A DNA stretch of 64,000 bases. It comes from Utricularia gibba (lineage: Eukaryota > Streptophyta > Magnoliopsida > Lamiales > Lentibulariaceae). The notes beneath the pieces are model-generated. The model saw only the letters and a list, made by a program, of their open reading frames with translations. It was not told the DNA's origin and searched no databases. Of the stretch, positions 37,473 through 50,475 are shown one piece after another. The stretch is taken from assembly GCA_002189035.1 (NCBI GenBank), contig NEEC01000004.1:3038001-3102000 (forward strand), in the 5' to 3' direction. The translations under genes and the position numbers were made by a program. Within the stretch, counting starts at the first letter, position 1. The number at the start of each line of letters is the position of its first letter.

Positions 37473-40257
37473 CTAGGATACTTTTTTCGGCTCAAGAGCA
37501 GCAATTTCTCTGATGACTTGAGCTTTGTCAGCCTCGAATTGTTCATCCTCTGCACCAACACCAGAAAAAAAAAACCGTGAGTAATATATACATCAGGGCA
37601 CGCGCTGTGTCAAAACTTCTCTCACCTTTTTCGGTCTTAAAGTCGGCAAAGAGGCGTAGAAGCTTGCTTCGGTTTGTCACAAGGATGCCAACAATTTCAG
37701 GGGGCTTGTTCTGATTCGCCACAAACAACTGCAACCATTTGCGGATGGTTAGGAAACAACCAGGAGATGAAAACACGCTCTTCCAGATTGGATGGTTGGG
37801 TGTCAATACCTTGAAAACATGAAATGCTTCAATCTGAATTGTCTTGCTGGTTTCCTGCCAGAAAACAAAAGCTCATGCAATGCTTGAAAAAATCCAATAA
37901 AGAAATCAATTTTGACACTCATGATCGGTCGAGCAAGGGCTCAGTTGTATTGGGGGTGAACAACGTTGAATCAGCATCGGAATCCTGATGGCTCATAACA
38001 CAAGGAATTATCTACCATTGCGACAAAATAATTCTTTATTGAGACCCTGATATTTCATCTATATATATATAACAACGTTATTTTCACTAACACAAACCAA
38101 ATGATGAGAAAAACTTACCCTAAGAAGATTCATGAGGATCCTTAAGTTGTCAAGGGAGCATACGTATCGAGTCATTACAGCTGAATTAGAACGGTCCAGC
38201 AAGATGTCACCCAATAGCTGCAGAGTTACCTCTTTAAATAAGCAACGGGCTAAAGGACATGCAAGTAATAGAAATCTATCGCATTTCGGCTGGCTGAAGA
38301 GGCATATTGTCCAAGATCTCATTGCTTCTGTTTTTCCCCTTCAAATGATGACTATATTTCCAAAAAAAAGAGAAAACGAAGCCATTACCCTCACAGCTTG
38401 CCGTTTCGTGATGTAATTAGAAGATTCAAGTAACTTCGAGTTGTATTCCACAAAGAACTATCAACAGAAGAAAATAAGATGTAAGAACCCAACTAGAATA
38501 TAAGCAAGAGAGGTGATCAAACGAAGATACTTACCCAGTCATAGTTCTTGGAAAGGAACTCGGCTACTGTAGACTTGTGCCGAGTTAATAGTTCCTGCAA
38601 TAAGATAGAGCTATTTTCGATGAAATTTAAGCATACAGCATGCATCCAACACATTCAAAAAAATAAGAAATACATTTCGGAAGCATGTGGAGGTACACAA
38701 GCAACTGATCAATAACAATAATAACCCAGATACGGCTACAAAGGAATGAGAATTCATATAAGGTACTACAGTGACCATCTATTGACATAAGAAGATACTC
38801 AACCCTGAAGTTGGTCGCAGCATCAGAAGCCACGTCAAAGTTAGGAAGTTGTATGTAATCAAAGAACTTCTTCATTCGCTCTGATTCCAGAACATATCTA
38901 TACATGGCAGCATATTCCAAATAACATTAGTCCATGAACAATCTTCAGCAAACAAATACATATAGATGTATCATGAACTATTTTTTTTTTTTGTCACGTA
39001 TCGAAATGTATCATCCAGTTTAGTATCAATGCAAGACTCAATAGAAATAGCTTCTGTCTAAAGTACATATAATTTTCAGTTTTTTTTAGTAATGCAATAA
39101 AGCTGATAAACTTAAAAACCTAATTTCTCATTATATATAGCAATAATAGAGAAGAGGTGAACTACAGATCAAAGACAGTTCACATAAGATAGATGGTAAG
39201 AAGCAGAATTCACTTCAACTCAAAAAAATGATAAAGCAGCCATAGAGGTTTCAGGTGTATGAAACAAAAAATACTCTTTACCTTGCAATACTTTGGTGGC
39301 GTATGCATTCCTTTAACATTGAGCCATAATGCAATGCAAGTTCACTATTTTCGTAACTAGTAAACAGACAAGAAAACAACAGTATAGTGAATTTAATTCA
39401 ACCAACATATAACAAGATCATAGTTTATAAATAGCAGAAAAGACTTTTGTGCATCACTGCTTAGTGAATGTGAAGAAGGCCGTCATAACATAAAAAAGAA
39501 GTATCAACATCCAGGGAGAGACAAGGTTTCTAACTCAATATTGCATTGCAACGGAGTCCCTCATGACTCCAAAAGCTCCTAGGTTTAGTTTTTCATGCTA
39601 CTTACCCATCTATCAGAATATCCATGAGATCAAGGTTCTTTTCCAAGTAATCACAAGCAATCAGCCTTGAATGGACCTGCTGCCTCTGGAGATTCGCAAC
39701 AACTTGAGTAGCATCTTTGCGAGTCTGCGGGTATATGAGGGAGTGTTTAAAAAGAACTGGCTGATCCAGGCTAGAGTTATAATATAAAAGCAATACATTT
39801 TCAATTAAAAATCTAGTCACCTCTAAGTTCAGCTTGGGGAGACATATAATTAGCAAGCGAAGCGTATTCTCTCTGAAGAACTCCTGTGTCAGCTGTGCGC
39901 AGGCCTCTATCACGGGCTCAGATTCCGAATCACCATAAAGAACTTGCTTCATTTCTCTGACAAGTTTGCTTAATTCCACAATCTATGCAAGGGTAAAAGC
40001 GAATGCTTAAAAAATTTGATGAGGAAAAATACAACTCGTGAACACCCATCCATCACCACTATGATATCGATCATTCTTAAATGAACTCTTGATCCGCAAG
40101 AACAAGTTTTCGTAAACTAATCAAGGTGTTTGACCTTTTCCTCGCGCTTGCTTTCCTTGGTATCGGGAGCACCAAGATCTACCAGTACAAGCAATTCTCG
40201 AGTGTGGCGCACCAAATCGACCGGAGTCCGAGGCTTGGATTTGAACAAACTCTTCAT
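37473..40257 (-). CDS. MO25-like: MO25/CAB39-like scaffold protein
   Basis: MO25 is a helical-repeat scaffold that binds and activates STE20/GCK-type kinases; plant and fungal members act in cell polarity and cell division. Eleven GT-AG exons were traced: 40257-40135, 39982-39821, 39724-39606, 39356-39282, 38897-38804, 38594-38535, 38457-38389, 38217-38119, 37854-37810, 37728-37626 and 37549-37473. They give 1026 bp and 341 residues, the normal family length. Landmarks: [20 protein letters not shown] (start), [76 protein letters not shown] and [12 protein letters not shown]. It ends [13 protein letters not shown]. The start at MKSLF follows family convention, although the frame stays open for 61 more codons upstream to an ATG at 40440. 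Confidence 0.96.
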
Positions 40258-41427
40258 CTTTGCGCTATCGGCGTCGTTGTTTTCAGTGGGAGGAGGTTTA
40301 CGTGACAAGGATTGCGAGGCGGAACGATGCGAGAGTATCCGCTGCGACGGCACGCCCCCGCCGGTGCCGCTGCCGCCGCCGGCCGGCCGGCGGATGAAAA
40401 GCAGCCTCCTATTTTGGAAAATCTGTACGGTACCTCCCAATTTCTGGTGTCAATCAGCGTCAGAGGAGAGGAGTGAGTCGGAATGGTAGGGGGAGAGCAG
40501 TTTGAAGGGAAGGAAATATATGGAGTGAGTGAGATGGGAGGGAGCAAATTGTTGACGATGATATCATTACAGTGTTGCAGGTAATTTATTAGATGGAAGG
40601 AAGGAACCATATTTAGGCTTTAATAGTCACAATCTTCTCCATATCTTTTCCTAAATAAAAGTAACAATTTGGTTGAAGAACGGGGCACTGTTTTCATTGT
40701 ATTTAAAACATATGATATTTATAATATGATATTGTATTTTATACATGTTTTTAAAATAAACATATGAAAAGTTAACAACCATATAACTCTGTCATACCTT
40801 ACGTAAAACTTATAATAAAGTGAGTAGACACATTTAACTCAATAAAGACATTGATGAACGTGTGATGCGAGGAGAGGCGGGGCCACGGTGATACGCTTTT
40901 CGGTTTCATGGCTCCGGTCCACCCTCAACTTTAAATTTTCTTTTTCAAGTTAAAGGTTTCGCGGTTTCATATTTAAAGACAATTAATAATGTTATTATTA
41001 TTTCTAATCACATAGGTGTGTAAATAAATGGATGATTGGTTTTTTTTTAAAAAAAAAAATAATAGTAAGCAACGACTGCAAGCATAACGATGTATTGGTT
41101 ATTTTTGGAAACTCGGCTCCCTTCCAGTTCTGGTTGTCACAATTCGCGGGGAACCTTCGAAATCCAATCATGGAGACCACAACTTCCCCACAAAAGAATC
41201 CTTGTGAATCCGTACATTTTGATTTGTTTCTTTCGTCAGCACAAGTTTCGGTGGGGGGAACCTCTACATCCTGCCTTGCCTTGTTTTTCCAATCTACATC
41301 TTCATCGCAGTGATTCATTTTTCAACTCGTTTCGATTTGCCCTGTGGAGTCACGTATTCTATCTAACGGCTTCCTTAAAATTTTGTCGTTAATGCTTCTG
41401 GGTGTTGGAGCATTTATCCGGTGAATT
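40258..41427. other. Divergent intergenic region between MO25 and RhoGDI
   Basis: Contains the GC-rich 5' region of MO25 (40258-40500, with a CCG-rich run near 40365-40395), an AT-rich middle with a poly-A run at 41040-41060, and the RhoGDI 5' flank. The two genes are transcribed away from each other, so both promoters should lie here. I cannot assign specific sites. Confidence 0.5.
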
Positions 41428-42852
41428 ATGGGTTTTGATGATGACAAAGGTGAAGAGGGTAATCGGGGGGTGGATGCCAACAATCCCGGATCCGTATCGG
41501 GGAACCTGGATCCGCAAATGGAGCACGGGAATGCGACTTCGGTTACTAGGAAAATGAGCGAGAGTTCTGTGTACACAACTGAGGATGAAGATGAGGATGA
41601 CAACGAGGCTAAGATTCAGTTGGGTCCTCAATGCACGCTCAAGGAGTTGTCTGAGAAGGACAAGGTAGCCTTTCTGATTAACTTGTTTCCTATTCAGCTT
41701 CATGCTTGAATGTACGTTTGTTTTGGAGATTGCAGGATGATGAGAGCTTGAGAAGGTGGAAGGAACAGCTTCTGGGGAGCGTGGATATGAGCTCTGTCGG
41801 AGGTAATTTTTTCCCTTTCTTTTTGTGAATCTGGGACCTAGTAGAGTGATGTGATTAGATGTTGGTGCGGTTTGCAAGATGAAAAAGTCGGTGGAAATGG
41901 ATGAAATGGAAAGAAGAGAGATACTGACTCTCTGACCTGATAAGAAAAACTATTTTACCCGGGATATGAACCGTTTGACTTGAACAAGGCTGTATCTTTT
42001 TGACTCGGAAAGCTACTAGTCTCCATTCTGTATGTAGTTTATTAGTGTATCAGTTGGGGTCGTACTAGTTATATTCTACAAACCAGTATTTTTTAAAGAT
42101 GCAAAGAACAAACTCAGTTTGCAGCATTATATGGCAATCTTTGATAAGTAGTTACCTCAATGTGCGTAGTTGCCATGTATGTGTTAAGTGAAGCTGTTGT
42201 GTCTGCATTTTGTGATTCTCTTTTCATAGTCCGTCCATGTGTGGGTTAATGGTAATTAGTGACGAAAATGTGTGTGATTCTGTGGTGAAGAGACACTTGA
42301 TCCGGAAGTGAGGATCCTGAGCCTTGCCATCAAATCCCCCGGTAGGATTGACATCATTCTTCCAATTCCGGAAGATGGAAACCCAAAGGGTACCTGGTTT
42401 GTGTTGAAAGAGGGAAGCCGCTACAGCCTTCAGTTTACATTCGAGGTCAGCAACAACATTGTATCAGGCCTCAAGTATAGAAACACAGTCTGGAAAACGG
42501 GCATGAGAGGTTCGTGTGTGGAACTCTGCTCTTTTCCCCCCTTTGATCGCGATTGTCACTGCATCTTGTGTTTCAGTTGACAACACCAAAGAGATGATTG
42601 GGACGTTCAGCCCTCAGGCTGATCCTTACACCCACGAAATGCCTGAGGAGACCACCCCCTGCGGCATGTTTGCCAGGGGATCTTATTCAGCGAAAACGCA
42701 GGTAAGCCAAGCCACACCCACTGCCCATCTCCTGACAGACACTTGATGATCCCATGCGCTCTGCGTCTGTGTAGTTTCTTGATGATGACGACAGATGCTA
42801 CTTGGAACTCAACTACACATTCGACATCAAGAAAGAATGGCTCCCAACATAG
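41428..42852 (+). CDS. RhoGDI: Rho GDP-dissociation inhibitor
   Basis: Extracts prenylated ROP/RAC GTPases from membranes and holds them GDP-bound in the cytosol; in Arabidopsis the SCN1 member confines root-hair growth sites. Five exons: 41428-41664, 41736-41802, 42291-42509, 42577-42701 and 42775-42852. They total 726 bp and 241 residues, typical for plants. The N-terminal ~65 residues are acidic and disordered (TTEDEDEDDNEAKIQLG). The GTPase-binding arm (CTLKELSEKDKDDESLRRWK) follows. The immunoglobulin-like domain shows GTWFVLKEGSRYSLQFTFEV, NNIVSGLKYRNTVWKTG, EMIGTFSPQADPYTHEMPEE, PCGMFARGSYSAKTQFLDDD and YLELNYTFDIKKEW at the C-terminus. All junctions agree in phase. The frame runs on past the donor of exon 1, but that extension is intronic. 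Confidence 0.96.
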
Positions 42853-43543
42853 ACCAGCGGTGTGTGCACGCACCCACCTTACCGGAATCACTTAGTTTCA
42901 CTTTCTTTGTTCCACAACTCTTAGACTCAACTACAACATTCATATGTGGGGACTCCGCCATACATTTTCATCAAATAACTGCCCTTTTTCAACCACAGAA
43001 TTAGAAACATACTCTCATTTTATTTTAAATTGATATAATACCTCACTTCGAGTCAATATGACAATATATATATAGATTCATAATTTTTGTTGTGTAATTT
43101 TTTTTTGTTTTCTAATTTTTTTGGATGAAAATGAAAAATAATAATATATTAAAAAATCTTAACATACATATAACGTTAATTGAATAAATAAATGAAACCT
43201 GATATTCTAAATAAATAAATAAATTATGTTTTCATTTATTATTAATCGAATAATTGTCTGTTTTCCACTTATAATTTTTTCTTGATTTTTTTATTTATTT
43301 GCACATAGTTTAATAAACCTGTTATTATTACGTAGGTTTAATTCTAACCGTTTATTTATTTGATTGTTATGTAGATTCAATAATTAATAATTAATTTGAT
43401 TATTAAAGCTATTTATTACACAGGTTTCATAGTAGTCTAAATTAGAGTTATTTGGATATGTCTAATGGTGTTGCATGCAACATGCGTTTCGTACCCACAT
43501 TTTTATCATATGAATTTATTTTTATCCCACGTTGGATACTAAT
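42853..43543. other. 3' flank of RhoGDI and AT-rich spacer
   Basis: Probable 3' UTR to about 43000, then AT-rich sequence with TAAATAAATAAAT runs and no gene. Confidence 0.5.
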
Positions 43544-44714
43544 TGATAAACGAAAAATTGTACAAGTCGTTAATTGCAAATTTTCCAATCAAATAAATTT
43601 ATAACCTAACCCACATTCAAGCATAAAACAATTATGAGCAGTGATTAGGGTTGAACACGAAGAGCAGGTGCTTGTCAAGTGATTAGCCAAAGCATGAAAT
43701 CAGTGTCACGTTGGCAAAATTGGTCTTAACTAGGACTAAGTCAGGACTACAACGAAATACAGTAAAGAAAAGTAACAAGTTTGGATTCGGTAGTTTCTAT
43801 AATGGAATGGGTGATGCCTTGGGACTCCTAGTGGATGTATGTATATCACTAAATAAGTTCACATAAATCAAAAATCATTCAACTAACTCACAAGATCTAG
43901 GTCTACCCGGATTCTTGTTTTTCCCCCTAATCTTTGGTCTACCTCTAATTAGGGTTGTTAGTTAGGTTTCACTACCTCCCCTCCTGGATCTATCCTGGTT
44001 TGCTAAAGAAGTAGTGTAACTTATGATTTATGAGGTCTAAAGATGGATTAGCATATTTCTCCCCTTCTCACCCCAAGGCATCCCCCTCTAAGTGCTTAGC
44101 TACTCATGGTAATGGAAAGTAAAACACCTTCATAGCAGATACTAAGCAACATCTTGGCTACAAATGCTAAACAATAACGAGCAATATGAAGCAAAAGTAG
44201 GACAAACACTTTGTTCACACAGGAAATCCAAATCTAGTCTTAGTTAGGAATAATAAATATGAAGAACGAAAATAATTTCTCAAGAGAAGCTGTGTTCTTC
44301 TGGTTCGTCGTCCCCTCCTTCTTCTTCCTCTAGAAAAATCTCTAGAAACTTGTCTTGAGTCTCCAAAGGTAGATCTGCTTCTCTCTCCAACTTTCCTCCC
44401 TTTTTGTCCAAAATCTTCCTTTTTTTCCTCCTTGGACTTTGTGTGTATTCTTCTTCAAACTTCTATCACATTTCCTGCCACTACACTGTTCATACTCGGC
44501 TCCTTGGGATTTGTGTTGCGACCCATGCTGCATTGCTTGAAAGGAACTGTTAGAAGGTTGGGACTAAATCGCAGATTTAGTCCCAACTAAGACTAAAAGT
44601 GCACTCCTACGGTACTTATGTGCAAAAATATAGAAACCGTCAATTAAGCTTAATTTTTGTAGCATAAAATGAGTAAATTCCATGCATTGAGCCACTCAAA
44701 AATATGTGTTATCA
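43544..44714 (-). mobile_element. Solo LTR with CTAAT target duplication, family member 4
   Basis: Minus-strand orientation: on the plus strand it starts TGATAAACGAAAAATTG and ends ATGTGTTATCA, 1171 bp. It is flanked by perfect 5-bp duplications CTAAT (43539-43543 and 44715-44719), so it is a complete insertion reduced to one LTR by recombination. It is nearly identical to 61254-62421, including GGGTCGCAACACAAATCCCA and GAGTATGAACAGTGT. A perfect 14-bp hairpin (44557-44570/44574-44587) ends exactly 127 nt from its transcriptional start side. The open frame at 44342-44533 is an LTR by-product. Confidence 0.95.
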
Positions 44715-45395
44715 CTAATATATACAATAGGAGTGATATCTAAATTTATTAAACCAAGGCTTCAATATGAATATGTATAAGTTGCTAAGCACCCGATTCG
44801 TCTTCCCACACTCCAGCCTACATTAAAAAAAAATGCTTCTTGCTTTTTTATTATAAAATAAAATAAGTTAGACAATTCAAAAAATTATTTTTACAACAAA
44901 AAACATGAAGATGTGGAGATTGTACTAATCCGCACAGCCCGACCTATTTCTTTAAATTAACAAAAAAAAATCCCAAGCACGGTGCTTGAGATTATTATTA
45001 TTTTATTTCATAATTAATAGAACTGGATCGTGAAATTTAATTCAATTCATACAATCCAAACTCTTTTTAATAACTTAATTTTTGTAATTAAAAAATATCA
45101 CAATACTTTTTAAAGATAACATTGAATGACATCATAGATTTAAATAAATCAATCCCCCACTTGGTTTCTATGTATCCATATAATGAACTTACAATGATTT
45201 TAAGTGAAAAGATGGGTAAAATTAAACCCAAATAAAAGCCACGTATTAAAGATAGGTAACATATTAAACTCACAAAACTTGTAGGGTCATAGCAGAAATA
45301 TAGAAGAAGGTTTTAAATTTGAAAGCAAAAGATTTGATTAAAGTTAAGTATTATGTACCATTTCTATTTTAAATGTTATAAAACTTAGTAAAAAA

Positions 45396-45448
<53 letters not shown>

Positions 45449-47797
45449 GTATTAATATTATTATTAGTATTATTATTATTATATTTTTTTTATATGATCT
45501 AAAAATCCAAAAAAAAAAAAGTGACATAGTAGGAGTTTTCCAAACAAGAAGGACATCCAAGACATAATCTCTAAACAAACTAAACTTATAGTGGATGAAA
45601 CACTGAAATTGTCTATGATCTATGTATTATGATATGCCAAAATTTGTTATAATGATTAAATAAATTGCTTGCTTGAATTCAGAAAACTGAAATCACAAGT
45701 AAAACAAAAAGAATGAATAAAGAGAAATAAAATAATTAAGTGTACTTATGAATAGGAACTAAAAGAGACTTTGAACTTAAGAGTTTGGGAATCTCATCTT
45801 TCGAACTTCAACTTGATTGTATTTTTGTTCTTCTTACTCATCTTTAGATAGAAAACAAACTTTCAATTTCTATTTTCATTTTTCTATTTATGATTGCCAC
45901 CCATGATTAAACGTTTTTAATTTATGAAAATTGAAATTGATAAAGTTTATTTTAATGCATTGAATACAATTTCTCAATTATTTTTTGGATTTCTTCCAAC
46001 TTTTGTATACTTTTACATGCAATGTTATAACATGTATATAACACTTCTTAGTTATAGTTCAAGAGCAATTGAACACTAATTGTGGATTTTCACATAAAGT
46101 AAGGTGAAGAGCAGCACTTTCTAGCCTTTTGGGTTTAAGAAATATATTAAATTATTTATGATCAACATACATCATTAATAAAAGGGGCATGACCTTGTAC
46201 TCAGGTCATTGATAATTAGCAATTGTTGAGCACACATGTAGAATTCAATGTTAAAGACAATTAATGACAATTCTCTTGTTTTTTAAATTGTCCAAAAGAA
46301 AATAGCATGGGACTATTCTGATGCATCATTTTAAGAGAATGTAAAAGAACATAGACTATTCTTTTTTCCTATAATCAGTTATTTGGAAGAAACAAATGAA
46401 AGACGAGGCAATGACAAACATAGAAAAAAAACAAATTCTTCTTTTACGAATTATTTTCCTTAATCAAGATCCATTACTTAAGTATTACCTTATGCTTTAG
46501 CATTTTAAAACCTTCTTACAAAACACATGATAGTTTGTAATAGGTTAATTTGTAACATTTTCATAAAAACTCAATTTCTTGTAATCATCATTCATACTAT
46601 GCTTAATTATGTTTTATGCTTTAATTCAAATTTATCGAGAATGCAACACTCAACAAATTTTTGTCACCATTGCTAAGGAATTGTGTGTGTGTTGTGTTTT
46701 TTTATATGATTTTGTATTTATTTTTTTTCTTTTTCTTTTATTTCCTTCTTTTCCTCTTTTCTTTTGTTTTTGTTTTATCTTGTGTTTTCTCTTTTTATAC
46801 AATAACTTTCAACCTAGGGCTTTCCAATCTTGAGATTTATTGAAAAGTTTTATGTTTGTTGAATCCAAAGATTGAACATAAATGTTTGGTCAAAAGGATG
46901 AAATAAACATTCAGTTCATCTACTAATGGAGGAATGACAGTTAGCTACTTGTTGGAATCCTCATGAGCATGGACAACAAAAGCAACATGCTGAAAATTTT
47001 TCAGTTCTATCAATCGCAATTTATGGGCCAGTACTAAGCACATTCAAAGAAGAAACTATTGCAACAACACTTCCACAAATAATTGACTTCCGTAATTAGA
47101 GGGTAGATGGATGCTACTCATAATTTTTCACTATTAAAAAATTATCATAGTACTGATATTTGAAGATTGATTGAATAAATAGCTACAAACTTTTATTCAA
47201 TCATAGATCTATACGATAACTCATACCTATCATTTGGATAGAGCACCAAACTCGTAAAAACAATACATGAAGTTGATTATTCCAAAATCATGGCTCAACT
47301 TGTTAAGATGAGTGACACTTTAAAGATTGGCTTCTAATATATCCTTTATCATCAATTATATCTTCTAAGTCAAGAATGGATCTATCATCAGATTTATTAG
47401 AAAATTATCAAAGTAAACATATGACTATTCTGTAAATGTATGTTCATCTTGAACTATTGGATAGTTTGTTTATGAAGGTAAAATATAATCATTATTGATA
47501 TAATTAGTATATAAGAAATATATTACAAGATTCTAGTAAAATTAGATACTTGAAGTTTAAATTGTAAATCTTTATAGTAAGTATATTCCCCACTACTATA
47601 TATATGAGTTTTTTTCATTGTTTCCTTATAATTAAAAAAACAAGAATGTAAAATTAAATTATTACAATAAAACATCTTAAATATTTCAAAGTAAAATAAC
47701 TATATATGCATAGTTTCACTCAATTGCTACTTAGTTGAAATTTTGCTCAATTAACCATCAATTAAAATGTTCATAAACAAAAAAATTTGTGTGTTGT
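44715..47797. other. AT-rich intergenic stretch, no gene recognised
   Basis: Apart from the ATT microsatellite at 45396 and a pyrimidine-rich run at about 46700-46800, I see no coding frame, RNA gene or recognisable element. Confidence 0.55.
45396..45481. repeat. (ATT)n microsatellite
   Basis: More than 25 ATT units with a few interruptions (AGT, ATATT) near its right half. The isoleucine-rich frame it creates on the minus strand is not a gene. Confidence 0.97.
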
Positions 47798-48681
47798 TGA
47801 TATAATACCATTTCTGTATCAAATAAATTTTTATAACTAATTCAATCACAATCATTTCAAACACAAAGTGTATAATCGTAGAATAAGAGTCGATCACAAG
47901 GAGCAGTTACTTGCAATATATTTTTCATGATGCAAAATTCAGAATAAATTTTTAATCTTATTTCAAAATCAAACTAATAATGCTTTGTAGGTTCAGTAAT
48001 TGATATATAAAATATGATCTCTTAAAGATGAATTGAAGAGAATATCAAAAGTATTGCGAGACAAAGAATCATAGAAAAATAATATTCAACAAACTAAAGA
48101 TAAACTGAAATAATTTTTTATTTTTCATCAGTTACTATTCACTACCTGAATTAGCAATGCTAAATTGGATTTACGATATTTGTTCTTGAAGTTAGAAGTT
48201 TCTTTTTTTGAAAATCTTATTCTCTCTTATTCTTCCTTCCTTTCATTCATTGTTTTTTTCTTTGTTCTAGCACCTTTTTTTGTTCTTTGTTGTTCTCTTC
48301 TAAAATATCTCCCCCTCTTCTTTTCTCTTTCTCAAATACAAGTATGGTTTCTGACACTCGTAGTGTTTATGTCTCTGACGTATAGTCTATTGCTGCAATG
48401 AAAGTTGCACTCATTTTCTCTCCCCTTTGTACTATGTGTTCTGCTGATTGGTTGCTGCACAAAATTGATATTCTGCCTTTAGTTTTAAGACTTTTTTATT
48501 GGACTTGCAATTGGTTAATACATATGAAGTGTTAAATCAAAGGATTTGGTCTACATTTATACAAAATTACAATTATTCCTAAACCCTAGGAAATCACTGA
48601 AAATAATACGATAAAGAGTCAAATCATAGTAAAAAATTATAATTTTTATATCTTAAAAATATGAAAAATCATGTGTTATCA
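47798..48681 (-). mobile_element. Degenerate LTR, family member 5
   Basis: On the plus strand it starts TGATATAATACCATTTCTG followed by TATCAAATAAATTT, contains GTCGATCACAAGGAGCAGTT (the complement of the family GCTCnnGTGATCGAC block), and ends AATCATGTGTTATCA. At 884 bp it is shorter than the others and has diverged. Flanking pentamers (GTTGT, AATAT) do not match. The hairpin is eroded to AAATCAAAGGATTT near 48533-48546. Confidence 0.65.
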
Positions 48682-50345
48682 AATATGATCCATCCCAAAT
48701 TCAGAATTTTGGAAACCTAATACAAATTGATGTGTTACATTGTTTGAGATCTACATAAAATTGGCATTGCATTATTTGTGTCAAAAAACTTGGTGGTTAA
48801 ATATATATACTCCGTAGTTGAGTTGATCCCAAACTCTATTCGAATGAATTCTACAAGATTTTTAAAGGTAATCGTACTTAATGAATATAATTTTCATGGG
48901 ATATGTATCATAACTAATGTACTTTTTTTCATTTTGGATTACTTGATCACCATAGATCATTTTAATTGCCGCCTTTGCCACAAATCTAAAATAATGAAAA
49001 CACATATTGAAGTTTTATGTTATGCAATTAGGATTGTGTAAATGGATAGCGTGGCAAGAAAACAATACACAATTGTGACATATCCAAAGCCACGGCAGTA
49101 TGGTAGTAACAATGTTGGTTTTATTTGGATTTATTTAAATATAAGCTTGAGCTTGTGCGGCTTAATGCAATCCTAATGACCTCATCTTATTTTTTTTTTT
49201 AAAAAAATACTCTTTTTGTTTTCATCTATTATAAAAAATAAGATTAAAACATTTAGTATAATATGAGAAATTTCTTGTTCATAATTATACAAGAGAAAAA
49301 GAAAAAAAAAGATGCAATCATCGCATACTGTTCTATATAGAGTTGGTGCTCAATGGATTACTAGATCTAAATAGAAATATTGTACTTAATACTTTTAATG
49401 CAATTCATATGATCCCACCCAACTTGCTTGTTTTAAAAAGATCCTTTTGTGTTTTCAATCGTAATACACAATCTATTCCATAGAATATAAGAAATTTCTC
49501 ATTCATAATTATAGAAAAGAAAAGAAAAAAATATATTAGATAGCATCTAAAACTTTATATGGAAATTATATATTTATAAAAAATATATATTAAACAAGAA
49601 AGCAAAAATATTGAACAACAATCATAGAATATTACCTTACCAAATAAAAAAACTCCACTATTTGACTGACATTACTTCCAACTATTTTGCGTAAATTGTT
49701 CCACATCATTTTTACATCTAATCTCAAAAATTTAATATTCCTAGAATTAATAATATATCGGAAATATTCTTGATACATTATCTTAATACTAGACATGCTT
49801 AGTTTTTATTATTTCAATATTTGACATAATTGATCTCCGAATAAAAATGGTATTATGAATTATTCTAACTGGTTTTTTTTAACGTAAATGATTCTCAATT
49901 TTGATAAAATTGAGCCTTATTTTAAATATGAAAACTTATTTTAAATATTTCAGGAGTTATTCAAATTTGTTTTTATTTGAAAATACAAATATATTATATT
50001 TATATTATATATGTATCACAACAACATAAATATATTTTTCTATATAGTATAATTATATTTCAATAAATGAAAACAAATTTTTTTATACTCTAATTTATAT
50101 TAAAAGTGATCACTACAATAAAATTATAGTGGTTCTAGATTTTTAAGCATTGTAAAAATTTGTTAAAGTTAATATAATTGTGTAATAATTATTTGAATTA
50201 AAACTATGAACCATCAATTTATATTAAAATATTTAAATATTCAAAATATTCATTAAAATATATAGATGAGTTAATTGATTTGTGAGACATTCATTATTCT
50301 GTCAGCATATAGTCAATGTATTGTTTTTGGTAATGGATTTCGTAG
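48682..50345. other. AT-rich spacer with a diverged direct repeat
   Basis: A block of about 110-125 bp at 49205-49320 (with GAGAAATTTCTTGTTCATAA) recurs at about 49430-49540 (with AAGAAATTTCTCATTCATAA). The frame at 48778-49041 has no recognised motif. Confidence 0.45.
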
Positions 50346-50475
50346 ACACTCATATGATTCTTAAAGATGTCAATGATCAATTCTGAACACTTATAATGAT
50401 TTATAAGTTTACTTAGGATCAATTGTGGACACTCATAACAGTTGTTAAGAATATCTAAAAACAATTCTATGAAAT
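50346..50475. repeat. 42-bp tandem repeat, three diverged units
   Basis: Units begin ACACTCATATGATTC (50346), ACACTTATAATGATT (50387) and ACACTCATAACAGTT (50429), each ending with a GATCAATTCTG-like stretch. Period 41-42 bp. Confidence 0.7.

Noticed and set aside
41389-41877. 162-codon minus-strand frame opposite RhoGDI exon 1
   Set aside because: Shadow of the spliced RhoGDI gene on the other strand; no motif.
45369-45578. Isoleucine-rich 69-codon frame
   Set aside because: Translation of the ATT microsatellite.
46609-46843. Phe/Leu-rich membrane-like frame
   Set aside because: Product of a pyrimidine-rich run; no family resemblance or gene signals.
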